Positions 57,481-64,000 of a stretch of 64,000 bases of DNA are shown one piece after another (position 1 is the first letter of the stretch; every line of letters begins with the position of its first letter). A model generated the notes under the pieces. It worked only from the letters and a program-made list of their open reading frames with translations. It did no database searches and was not told where the DNA came from. Origin of the DNA: Nageia nagi (lineage: Eukaryota > Pinophyta); the NCBI GenBank assembly GCA_050084985.1, contig JBITNC010000001.1, positions 201,128,001 through 201,192,000 on the forward strand. Direction: 5' to 3'. The position numbers and the translations under genes are program-made.

Positions 57481-58880
57481 TTTTTATTTTTTGAACAACT
57501 CATATAAGACTTACCTATATTTTTTGGATATGTTAATATGATCATACAAGCTAATCTTATCAAGAGTAGTTTTCAATTGTTCTATCATTCTATAAGCTTT
57601 TGGATCAAGTGGGAGACTTACTTATTCAGTAGTAACTGGATTTGGGATGGACCTTGGGAGACTCCTCCTTCAATTGGTACAAATATCCTCATCCACTTAT
57701 ATTATATTCATTGATTGATCTAGATCTAAAGCATTCTCTTTGATTTCTTACTTACCCTAACCAATAAGATCCAATATATCTACCTCACAAGAATTACAAC
57801 TATTTCTAGAGTATCCTCTTTTGTGATGATAGGTATGATATCCATATGAATTTACCCATAGAAATACATCATCCTATTCTTTTTTTTCCAATGGCTTTAA
57901 TAAGCCCTTTTAACTAGATCTTATAGAATAAGCCTTGCGTAATAGGAAAAGTAAATGTGAGATTTCTTACTATAGCAGATACAGTGAGAGTAGGTTTTTT
58001 AGCCATGTTTACATTCTTTTCCCCTTTTTTCACATATAACTTTTTTTTTATCCTTATTTCATATAGTATTTGTATACTTTAATGTACCAAGCTCAATCAA
58101 TACTTTTTCTTTTCCCAAAATTATTTTTATCATTATTCCAAAATCCAACTTAGTATAATCAAGATCATATTGCTTAATAACTAAAAAACTAGAATCAATA
58201 AAAAAATCACCAATTTATTTTTCATCGAAATGACTATGAATGGATTGGCATACCTTTTTGAATCTTAAAATGTATTTATATAGGGTTTCCCTACTTCCTT
58301 GGTGCAAGGCACATAATTCTATAATTATACTCTATTCTTTGATATTATGCTTGTATTGATTCATAAATAGCTTTACTAGTGATTAAAATGGGTCTATATA
58401 TCCCTTAGGAAAATTATAGAATCATTTATTAGCATCACCTTGAAAACTCCTTGGGAATAATTTCATCATCAATTTCTCCTTAGATCCCAATTTCAACAAG
58501 TACTCCTCCTGAAAGTTGATAAGATGTTGTTTTGGGTCTTGTTTGCCACTAAACATCTTGAACATAGGGGACTTGAGGTTGGGTGGTAGGAGATAATTAT
58601 GAATATATACTGATAAGGGTGTGGTGAAGATGCCATCATAGTCTTCATTAATGCTATGAGATTCATCATTCTCAAGATTTGAAATTTTTGCTACTAGGGT
58701 AGCCTCTAAAATTGATTGAGTATTACTAGTAGATGCTTGTGATTAGGGAGCAATCTGATCCATGAGTTGGGTCATTTGTTGCAATATTTTTTGGATCTGT
58801 TAAAATGTTTGTTACATATTTTTGTGCCATTTTTGCACAAAATCAATGCCTTATGAACAAGTAAAGCATATTATTAGCAC
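57481..58880 (-). pseudogene. gag of element F, broken
   Basis: Near 58400-58250 it reads NQYKHNIKE, LCALHQGSRETLYKYILRFK and KVCQSIHSHFDEK, the retrotransposon gag core. The knuckle area near 57830 reads GYHTYHHKRGYSRNSC, with the H..H..C layout seen in A. The tail IEQLKTTLDKISLYDHI (57580) is the conserved gag end. Many stops. Confidence 0.7.
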
Positions 58881-58958
58881 AACTTTATCCATTTAAAAAA
58901 TTTCAAAGATCTTAAGCAACATGAAAAATATTATTTGAGATAGTGGGTTCACTAAAAA

Positions 58959-59579
58959 TGTAGATGGAAAAAAATGTACAATGCAATAAACATAGAACTA
59001 TTTCTCTACAAATCAAATACAAAAGTATACATATGAAATATACCAATTATAGCAATAATAAATATGTACCTTTATCAAATTTGATAAACCAAACTATAAT
59101 CAATGCTCACATACAATTGCCATCCATGTAATCTTCATAATCAAGATGTCAACGTCCTTAGGGTTCACATGTCATCTAAGTTGTGAAATGCATGGAATCA
59201 AATATGTAAACTAAGATGTAATAAATGTAGCAAAGGATAGATAATAGATCCATGGATATGTGGTGTTACAAAATACCATTGTTGTTCAAATATATGATAT
59301 GCATGTATTCACCTATCTAGTTGATGATGATATGCTCATGATGAATCATTTCCTTAGATATTATTTCATAGAAAGGTCTAGATCTTCTCTCAGCATTGGT
59401 ATATTATATAGTTCATGATGTCTTTATAGATATTTGCTACTACTTACATTCCTTAGTGATACTTTTACATTGATTACATTGCCTTGAGTGTATTTCAACT
59501 CCTTTTTACAATAAATATCTCTTGATGCAATAAAAATGAATTATTTAATGAAGAAGAATTCATTTTTTAGGCATCTACA
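58959..59579 (-). repeat. 5' LTR of element F (621 bp)
   Basis: On the plus strand it starts TGTAGATGG and ends GCATCTACA, giving 7-bp inverted TGTAGAT..ATCTACA ends. A TTTAGTGAACCCAC primer-like region lies just inside on the minus strand. It aligns with the LTR of G at 61753-62387. Confidence 0.78.
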
Positions 59580-59599
59580 GTGAGCTTGGAGTCTCCATA

Positions 59600-59880
59600 T
59601 AGTGGAGTGATCTTCAGTAAGTCTTGAGTAAGCAAGTATTACCAATGAAGAGAGAGATATTAGTTGCTATAATATTCATTGCTTGAGAGTAATATATCAT
59701 CTTTTTATAGTGGATGTACTCTCATACTAAGAGGAACCACTTCATATATTTGTCTTCATATTTGTGTGATTGTTGTTGAAAATATTAGTATAGTAGAGTA
59801 TTTTAGTCTCTCTTTTGTAAAATGTTTATCTAGGTATTCAATATTTACTACAATAGTAGCTTTTATTATCTTATTTTAAA
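59600..59880 (+). repeat. decayed relative of the element I LTR
   Basis: GTGGATGTACTCTCATACTA, GAGGAACCACTTCATATATT and TCATATTTGTGTGATTGTTG parallel the R-U5 part of the element I LTR (GTGGATGTACTCCCAAGGAG and so on). It has no matching ends and is probably a truncated old LTR. Confidence 0.4.
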
Positions 59881-61752
59881 GATCCATCAAAGGATAAATT
59901 TCCATGTTAATAAATATGATGGTTTCCATTTTAAAAAAACTTTTTTTTTTTGTTAAATTGAGTGAGATATGATGATTAGAACATTGTTTAGGAATGTTAT
60001 AATCATTTTCAAGTTGTAAATTTTAGGATATAAGAATCTACATTTAAACCCATAAGTTTAACGATTAAGAATTACTCATTTTGATTAATATTTCATTATT
60101 TTTGGAATACAATAAAAGAAAAATCCTTATAAATATGGAATGAAAAATAAAATATTTATAAACCTCCTCTTAAGGAACTAGTGAATGCTAGAAGTTAAAT
60201 CTATCAAATGTAAGAGATCTAAATGCAAATCTAACATATTTTATAAAAATAGTAAAAAATTTAATTAAAAAAAAACTTCCAATATATTAATAAAGTAAAG
60301 AAAATAAAGAGAATATTGATAGAAAAGTAAATACATTACTATTTTAGTTGTGTACAATTTGTAAGGGGTGTAAACTTGAACTATCTACAATTGTATGCAT
60401 ATGAATACAATTCACAGAAGTAACTAAATATCTTAGTTTATTTATCAATGGTGAATGAAAAAGCCAAATATACACCTAATCAGGTATGGGTTTTAATTCA
60501 TACACCAACTCCACCTTATTTAAAGAAGAAATTTGATTAGTGATTGTATTCATACTAGCCAGACTATTATGCATGTAATTAGATGATCTATACCTTTTTT
60601 CAACTTCATATGTTCTTTCCAAATATGAGTGGTTTGAGAATATTGGGTAAACCATTTGTTGAAATGAGATAGAGGAAGAAATTTTTGAGTTGAATTTGTA
60701 ATTGCTATATAATGGAAGGGATATAGTTAAGGAGCATTCTAATAGCAACTGGGGGAATTCTTACCTTTTTTTTCTACACTGGCTAAGCTCTTATGCCAAC
60801 TTCCTACTTAACATCTTACAATTCTATCTAAACACATCATTATATTAAACTTATGCTATGGAATGGATTTTGATGCATCTCTAATAGTAAGATGACTCTT
60901 TTGATACATGAAGCTTAACCACTAAGTGATAATATAAATACAAGGAGTAGAACTCACTAGTAATTGGTTATTGTATTTTTATTGGCTTAGAAATTCATGG
61001 TATAGGGTTAGGCCTACAGTTTCAATACATTATTGGGCTTGGCATTGATAATTATGATACACTTGCTAGCATTAAAAGTATCGAGAGTAGCAATAAAATG
61101 TTATCTTTCACATGATATGCTATTAAAAATGGTAAGAAACTATTTCCTCATGGAGTTGGATTTGAAATAAAATATGAGCAATTGCAATCCTTCTAGTTTT
61201 GAGATATCAAGAGGATGATAATAACAAATACAACTACAAATTATAAGGCATGGAATAAAGCTTGATAAACACTCTTGTTGGGCCTTCCTAAATGGGCTCC
61301 CACTTTAGGGTAGGGTAGTGTTACAATTTACAGGAACTTAAGTGGTTATCATTTATTGCCTTACACTTCAAATTATAGAATTATTATCTTTCTTTTTAAA
61401 ATGGTGACTTGCTTTAGATATTTTTTCTCTTGATGGTGGATCACACTGGGATATGTCAAAGTTCTGTTGGATCTTGTTATCTTTGAGAAGTTACTCATAT
61501 TTACTATTGAGAAATTTTGAAATGGGTTTATGTTGTAATAGTAGGTTAATTATTTAATGTAACGATCAAAAACTTCCATTTGTTAATCATTTTGAGAGAA
61601 ATACAATGCATGGTAGACTACTTTCTATATCAATGACATCAAAGGGAAGGAGACCTTGGGTATGATTTTTCCGTATTGGATCAAATACAATTTGGTTTTA
61701 ATCTATTTCTCCTCTTCCATTCAACTCTAATTAGAGCCTTAAATATTAAAAG
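59881..61752. other. AT-rich region, no gene supported
   Basis: Some short ORFs occur but have no recognisable domain or compositional support. No LTR ends found. Confidence 0.45.
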
Positions 61753-62387
61753 TGTAAATCTAAAATAATGCATAAATGATAAATCAATGTACTATTTGTC
61801 TACAATATATTATTGTAGCATATACTAAAAATATGGCATCAAACGAATAATAATAAATAATGTACCTTCATCACAATTGCATAAACATGAAGTAACAAAG
61901 ATCATTCATCAATCACCATAATGCATTTATAAAGATGCAAATCATTAACAGCCTAAAGGAACTACACCACTAGCTATGTGGATTAAGTAGATTTGCAAAC
62001 AAAATCGAATATATATGAAAGAGATACAAAGGGTTTAACAAATTTATGTAGAGGTGGTGTTACAAAACACTATTTTTGGTAGGATAGAGTTATATTGCAT
62101 TTGTTGGAGTCCCTCTAGGATCTCTAATGTCCTTGCTTGCTTTCTTTTGTGTTACCTTTAATATGTATTTATAGCAACATCCTCATCTTATTTGATTCTT
62201 GATATCATTGCATGTTACATGATTTAAGGTATCTTTTTTTATAATTGACACCTTTTATATTGTACAATGGTCCATTACATTTATTACATTACTTTGGGTA
62301 TATTTGTAACTCATTTTTATAATAAATATCATTGATGCTCTAAAATGAATTATTTAATAAATAATAATTCATTTTTAGACATCTACA
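61753..62387 (-). repeat. 3' LTR of element G (635 bp)
   Basis: Plus strand TGTAAATCTAAA..GACATCTACA. Internal words match the F LTR: ACTATTTGTCTACAA against ACTATTTCTCTACAA, ATGAATTATTTAAT near the right end. One copy in view. Confidence 0.75.
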
Positions 62388-62402
62388 TTTTGCCCCTCTT
62401 TA
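62388..62402 (-). promoter_or_regulatory. polypurine tract of element G
   Basis: The minus strand reads TAAAGAGGGGCAAAA directly before the LTR TGTAGATGTC. Confidence 0.75.
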
Positions 62403-63586
62403 GAGGTGTGATTGAATCAATGAAATTACATGTTCAAAGAAGAAGTACAGAAGAAAGTTTTTGAGAACTTTGAACTCTTTGCTGCATAGCTACATTGCTA
62501 CCTTGATAATGTTATTGATGGTGAGGGTCCTTTACTACCCCTTTTTGGTTTGGTTTCCCCAAGAAAGGTCATTGAGTGGTGCAAATAAGGTAAAAATATA
62601 GAGAACTATGTCTCTTCATCCTTTATAAAATATCTTCTCTAAAAGGAACTCTACTAGTTATGTAGTCTTACTCTTCCACATTTAATCTCTAAAATGAAGT
62701 ATGTTATTTTTTCCCTTGTACTATTCAACCATGGATTTGGTCATTCCATTGTGTTTGATACTCAGGAAATTGATGCTTTTACATCCATACCCCAATATAG
62801 AAGAGGTATTTATGTCTATGCTACAAGTTCAATGAAATGCATACCAATGATAGCCTAGGGATAGTGAGCACATCACTGAAGGTGTATTTTTCTTTATACT
62901 TTCCTTCATTCTTTGTGATGTAGATACCTATAGAAAGGTGTTAGATATACCCTACATAAAAATGATTTGGATACATAGTGAGCTACATCATCCATTGATG
63001 ATGATTCAATTTCAACAATCTACTTATGATTGCATCATCGATTTGTCTTTTAAGTGAGTGAACTCTCACTAACTATTTTGTTGTCCATCGATAGTCCTAC
63101 CATCATCGATTTGTCTTTTAAGTGAGTGAACTTTCACTAACTATTTTGTTGTCCATCGATAGTCCTACGTTTTATGTCCATGACCTGAAGATATTATGCT
63201 TTATATGGTTCAAAGCAAAAATCATGCGGATACATAGCAAGTTGCATTGGCCATCAAAGATGAGCTAATGTCAACATCTTACTTAGAGATGCATCACCAA
63301 TTTATCTTTTAAGTGAGTGAACTCTCACTAACCATATCATTAACCATCGATGACCTTGCATTTTATGTCCATGGCCCATAGACATTATACTATCATTAGA
63401 TCATTATCTCTCATTTCTTTCTCTCCCTTTTTTTTGAATTTGACATAGTTGGTGGTGCATAGATAGTAATACATGTTGTTGGCTATGGAAACAATACAAT
63501 ACAATGAAAAACTAGAAATGAAATATTATGATACAAGTACCTTGTGCTAGATTTATGATATTTTACAAAGTACAAAGCCACTATCT
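62403..63586 (-). other. 3' spacer of element G
   Basis: Non-coding. It holds three repeats described separately. It matches the layout at 20612-20891 beside the other integrase tail. Confidence 0.5.
63033..63355 (-). repeat. three copies of a 68-bp hairpin-bearing repeat
   Basis: Copies at 63033-63100, 63101-63168 and about 63292-63355. Each has TTTTAAGTGAGTGAACTCTC (63138 copy: ACTTTC), a GTGAG..CTCAC stem, and CCATCGAT downstream. The first two are nearly identical and adjacent. A fourth copy lies at 20612-20690. Confidence 0.88.
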
Positions 63587-64000
63587 TTATGCAAAGAAGC
63601 ATTTGAGATGGGTGGCATTGAAGGTCTTTGGTTCTACTTTTCCATCTATGGAGGAGAGTTTGTAAGCTCTTGATCCTATTGCTTCCACTACAACAAATGG
63701 ATCCAACCAATTTGGTTCAAATTTCCATTTAACTTCATCATTTGCAATTTTCTTATTAATATTCTCCTTCAGCACTAGATCTCCCACTTTGAATTCTTTT
63801 GCCTTGATCTTCTTTCTAAATGTTTTTTTCAATTTTGCATGATATACCTTTCGATGTTTAATTTCTCTCAGTCTCTTTTCATCTAATGATTCTAATTTTT
63901 GTAACATATCCTTTCTTGTATTTCATCTTACATATCCCCTTGCAATGAAATCCTTAAAGAAGGGAGTTCTAACTCTAATGGTACCACAAATTCATCTCCA
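63587..64000 (-). pseudogene. integrase C-terminus of element G
   Basis: The open part (63907-63587) reads SLDEKRLREIKHRKVYHAKL, KEFKVGDLVLKENINKKIAN, PNWLDPFVVVEAIGSRAYKL and ATHLKCFFA. This is the DNA-binding tail of a Tat-like integrase. Above 63907 the same strand reads VVPLELELPSLRISL with a stop before the open part. Continues off the right edge. Confidence 0.8.

Larger units (their letters stand above)
61753..64000 (-). mobile_element. Ty3/gypsy element G, 3' part (partial)
   Basis: Minus-strand element with its 3' LTR at 61753-62387, polypurine tract, spacer with hairpin repeats and integrase tail. The rest lies beyond the right edge. LTR and integrase tail match elements F and 20892-21300, so it is another member of that family. 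Confidence 0.8.

Noticed and set aside
60476-60748. Minus-strand 90-codon ORF
   Set aside because: No recognisable motif, neighbouring exon or compositional support.
63033-63355. CRISPR-like array
   Set aside because: Three units without uniform spacers, in a plant retrotransposon spacer.

Overview
The window looks like intergenic DNA from a large, AT-rich seed-plant genome. A gymnosperm is the best guess: the Ty3/gypsy lineages are old and decayed, nesting is deep, host genes are almost absent, and captured PPR repeats carry conifer-like wording. The species cannot be named from the sequence. Nearly everything recognisable is LTR retrotransposon. I see one apparently intact host gene, a small three-exon heavy-metal-associated isoprenylated protein (HIPP) gene on the minus strand at 14233-15055. 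No rRNA, tRNA, organellar or bacterial-type features were seen.

Layout. 1-2477: the 5' part (gag and 5' LTR) of minus-strand Tat-like gypsy element A, inserted in plus-strand Tat-like element B (pol 2478-5410 and 10215-10423, then unfamiliar post-pol ORF remnants to about 12870). B is split again at 5416-10214 by a complete but internally deleted minus-strand chromovirus C (318-bp LTRs, target duplication AATTT). 13873-14030: a 67-bp-arm foldback. 14233-15055: the HIPP gene. 16190-18130: a decayed plant mobile domain (PMD) ORF, minus strand. 19701-20507: a solitary-looking plus-strand LTR. 20612-21300: the 3' part of a minus-strand gypsy of the F/G family. 21357-32545: plus-strand gypsy D (5' LTR, gag, protease, archaeal-type RNase H, RT, RNase H, integrase, a 3-kb post-pol region), with no 3' LTR.

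32560-59579 is a three-level nest. Minus-strand gypsy F (RT pieces at 32560-32905 and 55406-55990, gag, 5' LTR 58959-59579) is split by minus-strand gypsy E (LTRs about 32906-34335 and 54146-55405). E is in turn split by a young complete Ty1/copia element I (41214-50480, 504-bp LTRs with 3 differences, target duplication CCTTG). 59600-59880 is a relic related to the LTR of I. 61753-64000 is the 3' LTR and integrase tail of minus-strand element G, of the same family as F.

Most notable: (1) element I carries broken, rearranged PPR-gene fragments in its 5' leader, which points to capture of a host gene by a recently mobile retrotransposon; (2) the 3' untranslated region of I holds eight tandem units whose hairpin stems differ by paired, compensating changes; (3) the single-frame gag-pol of I has six nonsense codons and no frameshift despite nearly identical LTRs, suggesting the copy moved in trans; (4) D and E place an archaeal-type RNase H between protease and RT rather than after the RT/RNase H block. 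Domain assignments rest on motifs read by eye; no database search was possible.
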